Positions 1 through 8,849 of a stretch of 64,000 bases of DNA are shown in pieces (position 1 is the stretch's first letter; every line of letters begins with the position of its first letter). This stretch comes from Humibacillus xanthopallidus (GTDB taxonomy: Bacteria > Actinomycetota > Actinomycetes > Actinomycetales > Dermatophilaceae): the NCBI RefSeq assembly GCF_006716675.1, contig NZ_VFPM01000002.1, positions 1,488,001 to 1,552,000 of the forward strand, given 5' to 3'. The notes below the pieces were generated by a model. It did not search any database and was not told the DNA's origin. It saw only the letters and a program-made list of their open reading frames with translations. Position numbers and translations under genes: made by a program.

Positions 1-2225
1 CGTCGGAGGGCACCCTGTGGCCCGTCGACCCGGCCCTGCGGCCCGAGGGCAAGAACGGGCCGCTCGTGCGCACCATCAGCAGCCACAAGGCCTACTACGA
101 GCGCTGGGCCAAGACGTGGGAGTTCCAGGCGCTGCTCAAGGCGTGGGTCTCCGCGGGAGACAAGGAGATCGGCCTGCGCTACAAGGCGGAGATCTCGCCC
201 ATGGTGTGGGCGGCGGCCGGCCGCGACCACTTCGTCGAGGACGTGCAGGCGATGCGGCGTCGGGTCGAGCAGCACGTTCCCGCGGGCGAGGCGGCGCGCC
301 AGCTCAAGCTCGGGCCCGGAGGCCTGCGCGACGTCGAGTTCAGCGTGCAGCTGCTCCAGCTCGTGCACGGGCGCAGTGACGAGTCGCTGCGCTCAGCCAC
401 GACGCTCGAGGCGCTCTCCGCCCTCGCCCGCAACGGCTACGTCGGGCGCGACGACGCCGCGATCCTCGACCACGCCTACCGGCACCTGCGCTGCCTCGAG
501 CACCGCATCCAGCTGCACCGGCTGCGCCGCACCCACCTCATGCCCGTCGCGGACCCGGAGCTCCGCCGGCTCGGGCGGGCGATGGGGCACCGCACCAAGC
601 CGCAGGAGGCGGTCGTCGCCGACCGCCAGGCGTCGGCCCGCGAGGTGCGCCGCCTCCACGAGCGGCTCTTCTACCGGCCGCTGCTCGCCGCCGCCGCGAA
701 GCTCAGCCCGAGCGAGGTGCGCCTCTCGCCCGACGCGGCGCGGCAGCGCCTGCTCGCGCTCGGCTTCCGTGACCCCGCCGGTGCCCTGCGCCACATCGAG
801 GCCCTGACGGCCGGGGTCAGCCGCCGCGCCGCGATCCAGCGCACGCTGCTGCCCGTCATGCTCGGCTGGTTCGCCGACGAGGCCGACCCGGACGCCGGCC
901 TGCTGTCCTTCCGCCGGGTCTCCGACGAGCTGGGCTCGACGCACTGGTTCCTCAAGATGCTGCGCGACGAGGGCCGCGCAGCCGAGCGTCTGGCGCACGC
1001 GCTGGCGCGCAGCCGGTATGCCGCCGACCTCCTCGCGAGGTCACCGGAGAGCGTCTCGATGCTCGGTGACCCCAACGGGCTGACGCCCCGCACCCGTGAG
1101 GCCCTCGTGTCGACGATGCGGTCGGCAGCCGGCCGCCGTGACACCGTGGCCGAGGCCATCGCGGCCGTGCGCACCATCCGCCGCCACGAGCTGCTCCGCG
1201 TGACGCTGGCCGACCTGCTGGGCACGATCGACCTCAAGGGAGTGGGGGCCGCCCTCACCGACCTCACTGCCGCGACGATCGAGGCGTCGCTGGGCGCTGC
1301 GATCGCCGACCTCGAGCGGCGTGAGGAGCGACCACTCGGGGGCGAGGTTCTCGTCGTCGGGATGGGCAGCCTCGGGGGTGGCGAGCTCGGCTACGCCTCC
1401 GACGCCGACGTGCTCTTCGTCCACCGGCCGCACCCGGGTGAGTCCGAGGCCGAGGTGCAGGCCCGGGTCACCACCGTCGTGCAGGAGCTGACCCGTCAGC
1501 TGTCGAGCACCGGCCCCGACCCCGCGGTCAGCCTCGACGCCGACCTGCGGCCGGAGGGCAAGAACGGCCCCCTCGTGCGCAGCCTGGACTCCTACCGCAC
1601 GTACTACGAGCGCTGGGCCCTGACCTGGGAGTTCCAGGCGCTCCTCCGAGCCGCGCCCGTCGCCGGCTCCGAGGCGCTCGCGCGCGACTTCACGGCACTC
1701 ATCGACCCCCTGCGCTACCGCGAGGAGGGGCTCACCCCCACGCAGGTGCGAGACATCCGCACGCTCAAGGCGAGGGTCGAGGCCGAGCGGCTGCCCCGCG
1801 GCGCCGACCCGCACACGCACCTCAAGCTCGGCCGGGGCGGCCTCACCGACGTCGAGTGGACCGTGCAGCTGCTCCAGCTCCAGCACGCCCATGCGAAGCC
1901 CGCCCTGCGGGTCACGGGCACGATGGCGGCCCTCGAGGCACTGGGCAGCGCCGGTCTCCTGTCGGCCGAGGACGTCCGCGCCCTGCGCGAGGCCTGGCGC
2001 TTCGGCTCGCTCATGCGCAACGCCGGTGTGCTGTGGCGCGGTCGCCCCGTCGAGAGCGTTCCGACCGACCTTCGTGACGCCGAGGGGATCGGCCGGATCA
2101 TGGGTCGCCCCGCCGGCGAGGCGTCGGCTCTCGGCGAGATGTGGCGGCGTGTCGCGCGGCGTGCAAGGCAGGCCACTGATTTCAACTTTTACGACTCGCC
2201 ACCTAGGGGTAGCGTCAACACGTGA
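1..2225 (+). CDS. glnE: Bifunctional glutamine synthetase adenylyltransferase/deadenylase, 5'-truncated by window edge
   Basis: GlnE attaches AMP to, or removes it from, a tyrosine of glutamine synthetase. The frame is open from base 3 to the stop at 2223-2225, about 740 residues, so the N-terminal part lies outside the window. Visible are the end of the first nucleotidyltransferase half (LRPEGKNGPLVR near the start) and a full second half with the GMGSLGGGELGYASDADV signature, followed by a second LRPEGKNGPLVRS motif. This internal repetition is typical of the two-domain family. Its target glnA lies at 14021-15445. The stop overlaps the GTG of the next gene by 4 bp (GTGA), so the MFS gene is probably co-translated. 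Confidence 0.95.
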   Translation, partial: SEGTLWPVDPALRPEGKNGPLVRTISSHKAYYERWAKTWEFQALLKAWVSAGDKEIGLRYKAEISPMVWAAAGRDHFVEDVQAMRRRVEQHVPAGEAARQLKLGPGGLRDVEFSVQLLQLVHGRSDESLRSATTLEALSALARNGYVGRDDAAILDHAYRHLRCLEHRIQLHRLRRTHLMPVADPELRRLGRAMGHRTKPQEAVVADRQASAREVRRLHERLFYRPLLAAAAKLSPSEVRLSPDAARQRLLALGFRDPAGALRHIEALTAGVSRRAAIQRTLLPVMLGWFADEADPDAGLLSFRRVSDELGSTHWFLKMLRDEGRAAERLAHALARSRYAADLLARSPESVSMLGDPNGLTPRTREALVSTMRSAAGRRDTVAEAIAAVRTIRRHELLRVTLADLLGTIDLKGVGAALTDLTAATIEASLGAAIADLERREERPLGGEVLVVGMGSLGGGELGYASDADVLFVHRPHPGESEAEVQARVTTVVQELTRQLSSTGPDPAVSLDADLRPEGKNGPLVRSLDSYRTYYERWALTWEFQALLRAAPVAGSEALARDFTALIDPLRYREEGLTPTQVRDIRTLKARVEAERLPRGADPHTHLKLGRGGLTDVEWTVQLLQLQHAHAKPALRVTGTMAALEALGSAGLLSAEDVRALREAWRFGSLMRNAGVLWRGRPVESVPTDLRDAEGIGRIMGRPAGEASALGEMWRRVARRARQATDFNFYDSPPRGSVNT

Positions 2226-3550
2226 TTCCGAGCCAAGGGCGAAGCGGCACCGCTCCGACGTATGCCGCCGTCCTCCGGGCTCCGCACTACCTCCCCATCT
2301 TCGTCGCGAACGCGCTGTCGCTCTGGGGTGACTACATCGCTCGCGTGACCGTCGCGGCCGTCGTCTACGAGCGCACCAGGTCGCCTCTCGCGACGGCGGC
2401 GACCCTTGCCGTCAGCCTCGTGCCCACCTTCTTCGGCCGCAGTCTCGTCGGGCCGGTCGTCGACCGCTTCCCGTACAAGTGGGTGCTCATCTGGTCGCAC
2501 CTGCTCCGTGCGCTCTGCGTGGTCGGCCTCATCGGCCTCACGGTGACGCAGTCGCCCATCTGGGGCCTGTTCATCGTGCTCTTCGCGCTGGAGGCGATCG
2601 GGGGCGCCTCGACGGCGTCCAACATGGTGCTGCTCACCGACCTCTTCGAGGACCGTCACCTCTACGCGCGGGCCGTGGGTCTGGGGGCCATGTCAGAGCA
2701 GTTCAACCAGGCGATCGGTCTGGCCATCGGTGGTGGGCTCGTCGCCCTCGTGGGGTCGGGCGTGGGCCTCGTCTTCGACCTCGTCACCTTCCTCGTCGCT
2801 GCCGCCGTCATCTTCGTCGTCGCGCCGCTGGTGCCCGTGTCGGGGGTGCGCGGGCGCGGGCTACGTGGATTCGCCCGTGACCTGCAGACCGCAGCGCGCG
2901 ACCTGGCCGGCCACCCGGTGCTGGCTCGGCTCGTCACGCTCAGCGCTGTTGCCGGCCTCGCCATCTCCGCCCCGGAGGCCCTGGCCATCCCGATCGCCAA
3001 CGAGAACGGCTGGGGCGGCTTCGGCGGCGTGCTCATGGCCGCACCGATCGTCGGCGCCTTCGTCGGCATCGTGCTCATCGGACGCCTGCACGTGCAGCGG
3101 CAGAACCAGCTCATCGTGCCGCTCGCGCTGGCGATGCCGGTGCCGCTGCTGGCTCTGGCGCTCCACCCGCCGATCTGGCTGGTCGTGGCCCTCTTCGTCG
3201 TGAGCGGACTCCTCCAGGCCTTCATGGTGCCCCTGCAGGCGACCTTCACCCTCGTGACGCAGCCGGAGCTGCGCGGCAGGATCTTCAGCCTCGCCGGCTC
3301 GGTGTCGGTCGCCGCGGCCGGCGTCTCCTTCCTCGTGGCCGGCTGGTTCGGTCGGCACACCGCCAACCCCTACCTCGCCGTCGCCATCTGCGCTGCCATC
3401 ACCGTCGTGCTCGTCGGCCTGCTCGCCCTCACGTGGCCCCACCACCGGGTCAGCCGGGCCGTCGACCGCGCCTACGGCCCGGTGGCGACGCCCTCACCGT
3501 CACCCGTTGCGTCACCTGCTGCCTCATCCTCGTCGTCGCGCGTGGGTTGA
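2222..3550 (+). CDS. MFS transporter (MFS_3/EntS-like exporter)
   Basis: A 442-residue protein with about 12 hydrophobic segments. The N-terminal NALSLWGDYIARV and the mid-loop RGRIFSLAGS resemble the EntS/MFS_3 exporter group; substrate unknown. The GTG start overlaps the glnE stop. The C-terminal 25 residues are Pro/Ser/Ala low-complexity, and they are encoded in the 79 bp that overlap the 3' end of the convergent DHA2 transporter at 3472-5025. Transport role is inferred from fold only. Confidence 0.85.
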   Translation: MIPSQGRSGTAPTYAAVLRAPHYLPIFVANALSLWGDYIARVTVAAVVYERTRSPLATAATLAVSLVPTFFGRSLVGPVVDRFPYKWVLIWSHLLRALCVVGLIGLTVTQSPIWGLFIVLFALEAIGGASTASNMVLLTDLFEDRHLYARAVGLGAMSEQFNQAIGLAIGGGLVALVGSGVGLVFDLVTFLVAAAVIFVVAPLVPVSGVRGRGLRGFARDLQTAARDLAGHPVLARLVTLSAVAGLAISAPEALAIPIANENGWGGFGGVLMAAPIVGAFVGIVLIGRLHVQRQNQLIVPLALAMPVPLLALALHPPIWLVVALFVVSGLLQAFMVPLQATFTLVTQPELRGRIFSLAGSVSVAAAGVSFLVAGWFGRHTANPYLAVAICAAITVVLVGLLALTWPHHRVSRAVDRAYGPVATPSPSPVASPAASSSSSRVG

Positions 3551-5025
3551 GGCTGACGCCGGCGAGAACGAAGGTCGAGCCCGCTCGCAAGCAGGGCGAC
3601 GGCGACGAGACCCGCAGCGACCCGCAGGGCCCAGACCGCACCCCTCGTGCTGTCGTGCGTCGCCGAGACCGCGAAGTACACCGCCCCGATGAGGGCGATG
3701 CCGGCGGCGGTGCCAATGCGCTGACCGGTCTGGAGCAGCCCGCCTGCGGTGCCCGCCCTCTTGACGGGGACCGCCGCCAGCGTCAGCGTCACGTTGGGTG
3801 AGATGACGAGACCACTGCCGAGACCGGCGACGAGGAGCGGTACGAGCAAGGCCCAGCCCAGCTGGGGGCCGCTGACGTGCGCGAGGACGAGGTCGACGAC
3901 GACGAGCCCGACGAGCACGGTCGTGAGCCCGGCCGTGACGAGCAGGCGACCGAAACGCCCCACGAGGTAGCCGCCGATCGCGGCGGCCACGGCCGAGCCG
4001 GCGGCGAAGGGCGTGACCGCCAGCCCTGCGAGCAGCGGCGAGTAGCCGAGGGCGTCCTGGAAGTAGATCGTCAGGACGAAGAAGATGCCGGTGAAGCCGC
4101 CGAAGTAGATGAGCCCGACGGTCGCGCCCGGGCTGTATCCCGGCACGCGGAAGAGGTCGAGGTCGACGAGGGGGCTGCGGCCACGCCGGGTGTAGCTGCG
4201 CTCCCAGGCGATGAAGGCAGCAGCGAGGACGAGCCCGATCATCGCCACCCACCACGGGATGGCGCCGGAACGGGACCCCGACGGGCCGGACCCCCGGCCC
4301 GTCTCGACGAGCGGCAGCAGCAGGGCCAGCACCGTGCCGCCGAGCAGGACGACGCCCACCGGGTCGAGATCGAGACGCGCCGACCTTGCCCGGCGCGGCG
4401 CGGGGAGCCAGCGTCTGGCCAGGATCACCGCGACGACCGCGATGGGGAGGTTGACGAAGAAGATCCAGCGCCACCCGGCATCAGGGCCGAGAGCGTTGAT
4501 GATGAGCCCGCCGACGATGGGCCCGACCGCCGTCGAGATGCCGATGGTCGCCCCGAGCATGCCGAAGGCACGACCGCGCTCGCGGCCCGAGAACATCTGC
4601 TGGATGAGCCCGGAGACCTGTGGGTTGAGGATGCCCCCCGCCGCGCCCTGGACGAGCCGGGCGACGACGAGAACCGCACTGCTGGAGGCGAGCCCGCACG
4701 CCAGGCTGGCGGCGCCGAAGAGCACGACACCCGCGATGAAGACGGGTCGCCGTCCGACGATGTCGCCGACGCGTCCGGCCCCGACGAGGGTGAGCCCGAA
4801 GGCGAGCGCATAGCCCGAGACGATCCACTGGAGGTCGCTGGGCGATGCTCCCACGCCCTGCTGGATCGAGGGCAGCGCCACGTTGACGATGCTGACGTCG
4901 AGCAAGGTCATGAAGCCTGCGACGAGGCAGACGGCGAGGGCTCGCCACCGCCGTGGGTCCGGCGGCTCGTCCTGCGCGGCCGGGTGGGCGTCGTCGACGA
5001 CGTGGGTCCTCCGGTCGTCGGTCAC
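3472..5025 (-). CDS. MFS drug transporter, DHA2 family (EmrB/QacA type, 14 TM)
   Basis: A 517-residue proton-coupled efflux protein. Seen: the DHA2 N-terminus with FMTLLDVSIVNVALPSI (TM1), motif A-like GRVGDIVGRRPVF, and motif C-like GPIVGGLIINALG in TM5. About 14 hydrophobic stretches are followed by a hydrophilic Asp/Glu-rich tail. Such proteins export drugs or other amphipaths; the substrate here is unknown. The start overlaps the stop of the upstream DUF1810 gene by 4 bp, giving a two-gene unit. Its tail overlaps the convergent MFS gene by 79 bp. Confidence 0.9.
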   Translation of the reverse strand: MTDDRRTHVVDDAHPAAQDEPPDPRRWRALAVCLVAGFMTLLDVSIVNVALPSIQQGVGASPSDLQWIVSGYALAFGLTLVGAGRVGDIVGRRPVFIAGVVLFGAASLACGLASSSAVLVVARLVQGAAGGILNPQVSGLIQQMFSGRERGRAFGMLGATIGISTAVGPIVGGLIINALGPDAGWRWIFFVNLPIAVVAVILARRWLPAPRRARSARLDLDPVGVVLLGGTVLALLLPLVETGRGSGPSGSRSGAIPWWVAMIGLVLAAAFIAWERSYTRRGRSPLVDLDLFRVPGYSPGATVGLIYFGGFTGIFFVLTIYFQDALGYSPLLAGLAVTPFAAGSAVAAAIGGYLVGRFGRLLVTAGLTTVLVGLVVVDLVLAHVSGPQLGWALLVPLLVAGLGSGLVISPNVTLTLAAVPVKRAGTAGGLLQTGQRIGTAAGIALIGAVYFAVSATHDSTRGAVWALRVAAGLVAVALLASGLDLRSRRRQPQPTRDDEDEAAGDATGDGEGVATGP

Positions 5026-5519
5026 GACGGCCGGCCGACGATGGCGAGGGTCGCGTCGTCACGTCGCCCGTCGAAGTAGTGGTCGAGCACCCTCCCGAAG
5101 AGCTCGGCCGCGGCGCGGTGGACGTCAGCGTCAGAGCTGGACTCGGAGTCGGGGTGGGCGTCCGCAGCGTCGGCGGCGGCGCGCTCGAAGAGCGTCATGC
5201 TCGAGCGCAGCTTCACCGCGTCGATGTCGCCCAGCACCTTCCGGGGGTCGTGCTCGTCGAGCTGCTCGAGGGCACGGGCGCACTCGATGAGGCGGGGCCC
5301 CAGCACCGGGTGCGCGAGGAGCGCGCGTGCCTCGTCAAGGCCCGAGACGGCATACCGCTGCGCCGTGGCGCTGTGACCCAGCCCGGCGACCTGGGGGAGG
5401 ACGAACCACATCCAGTGGCTTCTCTTGCGGCCGGCGCGCAGCTCGGCGAGGGCCTGCTCGTAGGTGCCCGAGTCCTCCTGGGCGCGCACGAAGCGCTCGA
5501 GGTCGAAGGGGTCCGTCAT
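5022..5519 (-). CDS. DUF1810 family protein
   Basis: A 165-residue soluble protein matching DUF1810: MTDPFDLERFVRAQ at the N-terminus, then GRKRSHWMWFVLPQ and LGHSATAQRYAV, which are family hallmarks. Biochemical function is not established. An AAGG sequence lies a few bases before the ATG. It is the first gene of a unit with the DHA2 transporter (ATGA overlap at 5022-5025). Compared with usual members it has an acidic Asp/Ser-rich insert near residue 125. Confidence 0.85.
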   Translation of the reverse strand: MTDPFDLERFVRAQEDSGTYEQALAELRAGRKRSHWMWFVLPQVAGLGHSATAQRYAVSGLDEARALLAHPVLGPRLIECARALEQLDEHDPRKVLGDIDAVKLRSSMTLFERAAADAADAHPDSESSSDADVHRAAAELFGRVLDHYFDGRRDDATLAIVGRPS

Positions 5520-5691
5520 GCCTTGTTCCTACCCCGCCGGGCGTCTCGAGGCGAGGGGAGGAGCCCGACGTGTGGCGAGATCACCCAGATGTGACAGGTG
5601 CGGTTCTGCCGCGGGGTCGGGCAGCTTCCGTCCGACCCCGACAGCTCGGGCCACGCGGCTCGGTAACCGGCTCACCTCATCCGGGTGTAGT

Positions 5692-5705
5692 GCGCGAGCT
5701 CGCGC
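5692..5705. promoter_or_regulatory. 14-bp perfect palindrome upstream of DUF7144 gene
   Basis: GCGCGAGCTCGCGC reads the same on both strands and ends 47 bp before the ATG at 5753. It could be an operator half-site pair. No regulator is known and the high GC content makes short GC palindromes less surprising, so this is weak evidence. Confidence 0.25.
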
Positions 5706-5752
5706 GTGCCTAGCGTCGAGATCATCAGCACCTCACCCTCAGGAGGACTTCC

Positions 5753-6175
5753 ATGGCCAACTCATCGTCACCTCGATCCGCAAAGCCGGCCCCCGGCTCT
5801 GCCTGGGCTGTCGGAGCCAGCACCTTCGCTGCCTGCATCATGCTCATGGTCGGCATCTTCCAGGCGGTGGAGGGCCTCGTCGCCATCGTCAACGGCACCG
5901 ACTTCCTCATCAAGGGTCCCAACTACGTCTTCACCTTCAACGCGTCGACGTGGGGATGGATCCACCTCATCCTGGGTGTCATCATCGCCGTCGCCGGAGG
6001 GGCCATCCTCAGCGGCAACATCGTCGCTCGTTCGGTCGGCATCGCACTGGCGGTGCTCTCGGCGATCGCGAACTTCCTGTGGCTGCCGTACTACCCCCTC
6101 TGGGCGCTCGTCATCATCGCGCTCAACGTCTTCGTCATCTGGGGCCTGGCGAAGGCGAACCTCGGTCGCGACTGA
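5753..6175 (+). CDS. DUF7144-type four-helix membrane protein
   Basis: A 140-residue protein with a short Ser/Pro-rich cytoplasmic N-terminus and four membrane helices (about residues 20-45, 62-83, 88-108, 112-132). The pattern resembles the small actinobacterial DUF7144 family, which includes the FQAVEGLVAIVNGTDF type first loop. Function is unknown. A clear AGGAGG sits seven bases before the ATG. It stands alone between a divergent unit on the left and a strong hairpin on the right. Confidence 0.8.
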   Translation: MANSSSPRSAKPAPGSAWAVGASTFAACIMLMVGIFQAVEGLVAIVNGTDFLIKGPNYVFTFNASTWGWIHLILGVIIAVAGGAILSGNIVARSVGIALAVLSAIANFLWLPYYPLWALVIIALNVFVIWGLAKANLGRD

Positions 6176-6195
6176 AGTGACCCGTCCGTGACACA

Positions 6196-6232
6196 GAGGC
6201 GGACTCGCCTGCGGCGCAGGCGGGTCCGCCTC
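6196..6232 (+). terminator. Hairpin terminator after DUF7144 gene
   Basis: A 17-bp stem (6196-6212 with 6216-6232, one G-T pair) with a 3-nt loop begins 20 bases after the DUF7144 stop. There is no U tract, as is usual in high-GC actinobacteria. Confidence 0.7.
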
Positions 6233-6338
6233 ACCGCTGCGTGAAAGGCGCCATGTCCTTGACCCCCTGCCGCGGGGGCGAGGACACTTCGGAGCCAACG
6301 TCAGAGTCTGTGATGGAGACGGTGAGCGGGAGGGCCAC

Positions 6339-7508
6339 ATGCGTGCGCTGCGGGCGAGCCAGGCGTTCGACGGCGAGCGCTTCATCGGGCCGGTCGATGT
6401 CGTCCTGGACCACGAAGGGCGCATCGCCGAGGTGTCGCCGTGGCGAGAGCACGGCAGTGCTGTGGATCTGGAGGACCTCGGCGACGTCACGATCCTGCCG
6501 GGGCTCGTCGACGCCCACCAGCACCTCAGCTGGGACTGCTCGCCCGACCCGCTCGGCTGGCACGCGTCGAACGACGACGCGACGCTCCTCGACACGGCGA
6601 GAGCGAACGCGCGACGTGCCCTCACCGCCGGCATCACGACGGTTAGAGACCTCGGGTCGCGCGGCAGCGTCGCTCTGGGGCTGAGGGATGGGATCGCCAC
6701 CGACCCGTCGTCCGGACCGCGCATCCTCGCCTCTGGCCCGGCCCTGACGACCCCTGGTGGTCACTGCCACTTCCTCGGTGGCGAGTGCGCCGACCGCGAC
6801 GAGCTCCTCGCAGCGGTGACCCGCCTTGCCGAGGCCGGTGTGGACGTCATCAAGGTGATGGCCACCGGCGGGAACGTCACGCCGGGGTCGCTGCCCCACG
6901 AAGCCCAGTTCGGGCCTGCCGATCTGCGTGCCGTCGTCGACGCGGCCCACGCCCGTGGGCTCCCCGTGGCCGCCCACGCTCACGGCACCGGCGGGGTGGT
7001 CAACGCGCTCGACGCCGGCGTCGACACGATCGAGCACTGCACCTTCATGACCGCCGAGGGAGTCGCGCAGGACCAGGCCCTCATCGACCGGCTGGCCGCA
7101 TACGGCACTCCGGTCGTGCTGACGGCAGGAAGCCTCCCGGGGCCGATGCTGCCGGCCCTCGCGGCACGGTTGCCGGCGCTGCTCGCCCACATCCGCGTGA
7201 TGCTCGACGCGGGTGTGCGCTGCGTGCTTGCCACGGATGCCGGCATCGGTCCGCCCAAGCCGCACGACGTGCTCGTCCTCGCGGTCCTCCAGGCGTACGA
7301 GATGGTCGGGGTGCCCGTGGAGCAGGCGCTCGCGATGTGCACGTCTCGTGCTGCCGACGCGCTGGAGATCGGCGACGAGGCGGGCAGGCTGGCGGCCGGT
7401 CGCGCAGCGGACCTCCTCGTCGTCGCGGGCCGCCTCGATCTCGACGCCCGCGCCCTGGGGACTCCGCTCCGGGTGCTTCGCCGCGGCGTCGACGTGCTCG
7501 AGGCCTGA
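6339..7508 (+). CDS. Metal-dependent amidohydrolase family protein
   Basis: A 389-residue TIM-barrel hydrolase of the imidazolonepropionase/prolidase-like branch. Metal-site elements seen: DAHQHL after the first beta strand, the carboxylated-lysine region DVIKVMATGG, AAHAHG, EHCTFM and the late Asp in ATDAG. The C-terminal composite beta domain ends in [21 protein letters not shown] precedes the ATG. The substrate could be a cyclic amide or a proline-containing peptide; the sequence does not decide. On the chromosome without the 7649-14047 element it would be the gene convergent to glnA. Confidence 0.85.
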   Translation: MRALRASQAFDGERFIGPVDVVLDHEGRIAEVSPWREHGSAVDLEDLGDVTILPGLVDAHQHLSWDCSPDPLGWHASNDDATLLDTARANARRALTAGITTVRDLGSRGSVALGLRDGIATDPSSGPRILASGPALTTPGGHCHFLGGECADRDELLAAVTRLAEAGVDVIKVMATGGNVTPGSLPHEAQFGPADLRAVVDAAHARGLPVAAHAHGTGGVVNALDAGVDTIEHCTFMTAEGVAQDQALIDRLAAYGTPVVLTAGSLPGPMLPALAARLPALLAHIRVMLDAGVRCVLATDAGIGPPKPHDVLVLAVLQAYEMVGVPVEQALAMCTSRAADALEIGDEAGRLAAGRAADLLVVAGRLDLDARALGTPLRVLRRGVDVLEA

Positions 7509-7573
7509 CGACTCCGAGCGGCGGATTGGTGCGCCGGTGCGCCGACACGGTGAAACGGCGACCGGCGCTGCGG

Positions 7574-7589
7574 GGTGTCGGGGGACACC
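7574..7589. terminator. Hairpin between amidohydrolase and glnA in the empty-site arrangement
   Basis: GGTGTC-GGGG-GACACC forms a perfect 6-bp stem. Flanking bases 7551-7570 and 7591-7611 pair imperfectly to lengthen it. Before insertion of the island this would have been the terminator directly downstream of glnA; it is now 6.4 kb away. Terminator role is inferred. Confidence 0.4.
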
Positions 7590-7648
7590 GACGCAGGCCA
7601 GCCGCCGTTCAGGGTCGAGCTCCGTTGGCGCGGGGCGCCGACGGTCGA

Positions 7649-7675
7649 TCAGATGTCGTAGTACATCTCGAACTC
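7649..7675 (+). repeat. attL, 27-bp core duplicate of glnA 3' end
   Basis: Perfect copy of 14021-14047; the match stops at both edges (7648 A versus 14020 C, 7676 T versus 14048 G). It carries the reverse complement of the glnA codons ending in EFEMYYDI plus stop, although no glnA body adjoins it. This marks it as the element-chromosome junction distal to glnA. Confidence 0.9.
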
Positions 7676-7778
7676 TGCACGCATAGTTGGAAACCGTTGG
7701 ACGCCTAGGCATTAGCCGTCTGACGTGCAGAAACTCCGACTCTGACCGTTGAGAAACGATGGGCGCTTGTGAATGTCC

Positions 7779-7797
7779 CAAGGACACCGCAAGGACA
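7779..7797 (+). promoter_or_regulatory. Putative integrase arm-type sites, left pair
   Basis: CAAGGACA occurs at 7779-7786 and again at 7790-7797, 11 bp apart, about 100 bp inside attL. A matching pair with the same 11-bp spacing lies at the other end (13955-13973). This is the layout expected for the N-terminal-domain binding sites of a lambda-type tyrosine integrase. Binding is inferred. Confidence 0.55.
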
Positions 7798-7917
7798 ACG
7801 CCCTGGGAGTGGCGACCGCCATAGCCATGGAGTAGGAATGCAGGACGGCCCCACTCGGCGCGGGCACGCCGAGCAGGGCCTGGACCGAACAACCTTCCCT
7901 AGAAAGGCAGAACGATC

Positions 7918-8361
7918 ATGCACACCAGTCTTCCCTACGCAGCTCTTGATACAGCGCGCGCCCGTCTGTCGGCTCACATCGAGAGCGACGACGCAACGGC
8001 CCTCGAGTGGTGGATCACGCACCCCCGAATCCAGCTCGCTTCCGCCATCAGCGACCTCGGTCAGAGCCTCATGCGCCTCGGCAACCGGATCGACGACGCC
8101 GCCCCCAACGGCGACGAGTCCGAGGCATTCCGGGCCGGCTACCGAACCGGCTACCGAGCCGGCGCACGACAGGCAGGATCACCCCCAGACGGCTACCTCT
8201 ACGCCGAGCACGTGGCACTGATGGCCGGGACGTCCGCGGTCGACGTCAGGCAGGCCATGGCAGCCGGCTGCCTCGCGCACCGCGAGGAAGACGACGACAG
8301 CGGGCGCCGTCTCATCGCGTGGGACGACGCCGTGGCGTGGGTCAAGGCGTCGGCCCCATGA
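7918..8361 (+). CDS. Excisionase-like helix-turn-helix protein (147 aa)
   Basis: Residues about 98-145 fit the HTH_17/excisionase pattern: AEHVALMAGTSAVDVRQAMA (helix-turn-helix) followed by GCL, a short acidic wing, RRLIAWDDAVAWVK. The N-terminal part is helical with a repeated GYRTGYRAGARQ stretch. AAAGG lies nine bases before the ATG. Position next to attL fits a recombination directionality factor or a control protein for the element. The excisionase role is inferred; it could equally be a repressor. A strong hairpin follows at 8474-8513. Confidence 0.6.
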   Translation: MHTSLPYAALDTARARLSAHIESDDATALEWWITHPRIQLASAISDLGQSLMRLGNRIDDAAPNGDESEAFRAGYRTGYRAGARQAGSPPDGYLYAEHVALMAGTSAVDVRQAMAAGCLAHREEDDDSGRRLIAWDDAVAWVKASAP

Positions 8362-8473
8362 GTGCCCGGACGCCGGTCCAGGCGCGCCAGACGAAGCGCA
8401 CGACTATGCGGCTCTGCTCGTCGAGGGGAGTGGCAACCTCAAGCGCGGCTGACGCCTTTGGGCGACCGGAGGG

Positions 8474-8513
8474 CAAGCGCCCCCCGCTCAATCCCCGAGC
8501 GGGGGAGCGCTTG
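8474..8513 (+). terminator. Strong hairpin after the excisionase-like gene
   Basis: Arms 8474-8489 and 8497-8513 pair over 16 bp with one bulged A; the loop is seven bases. It lies 110 bp after the stop at 8361 in an otherwise gene-free stretch (8362-8649) and is the best terminator candidate for the left module of the element. Confidence 0.6.
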
Positions 8514-8649
8514 GGCGTCTCGACCAGTCAGGGGAGCCCCCCCGAGACACAGACGGTGCTCACACGCTACCTAGAAATCGGCAAGCAAGCGGGCGTGGGG
8601 GCGAGTCGATCTGCCCTATTCGGTGGTGTTGGTGGCACGCTCTCCTGTC

Positions 8650-8847
8650 ATGAGGAACTTCACCGTCCACACCGCCGTTCAATCCATCGAGTACGAGGGG
8701 TCCGACTTGGACGTCGAGGAAGGCGGCGTGCTGGTCGTGAAGTCACCCGATGGCGCTGAGACGCTCTATTCGCCACATCACTGGCGATGGGTTGACGTGT
8801 CACAGAGTGGGAGCGTCTATGAGACTCGAGGCATGGAGTCCGTCTAG
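8650..8847 (+). CDS. Small hypothetical protein (65 aa)
   Basis: Begins at ATG 8650 (MRNFTVHTAVQSIEYEGSDL) and runs to a TAG at 8847. The composition alternates beta-forming segments (GVLVVKSPDG, ETLYSPHHWRWVDV), a look common among small phage proteins of unknown role. No clear ribosome site. An upstream in-frame GTG at 8623 would add nine residues and is less likely. Function unknown. Confidence 0.5.
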   Translation: MRNFTVHTAVQSIEYEGSDLDVEEGGVLVVKSPDGAETLYSPHHWRWVDVSQSGSVYETRGMESV

Positions 8848-8849
8848 GT

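Noticed and set aside
7649..7675. Possible second, truncated glnA copy
   Set aside because: Only the last eight codons and stop are present with no upstream similarity; this is an attachment site, not a gene fragment.
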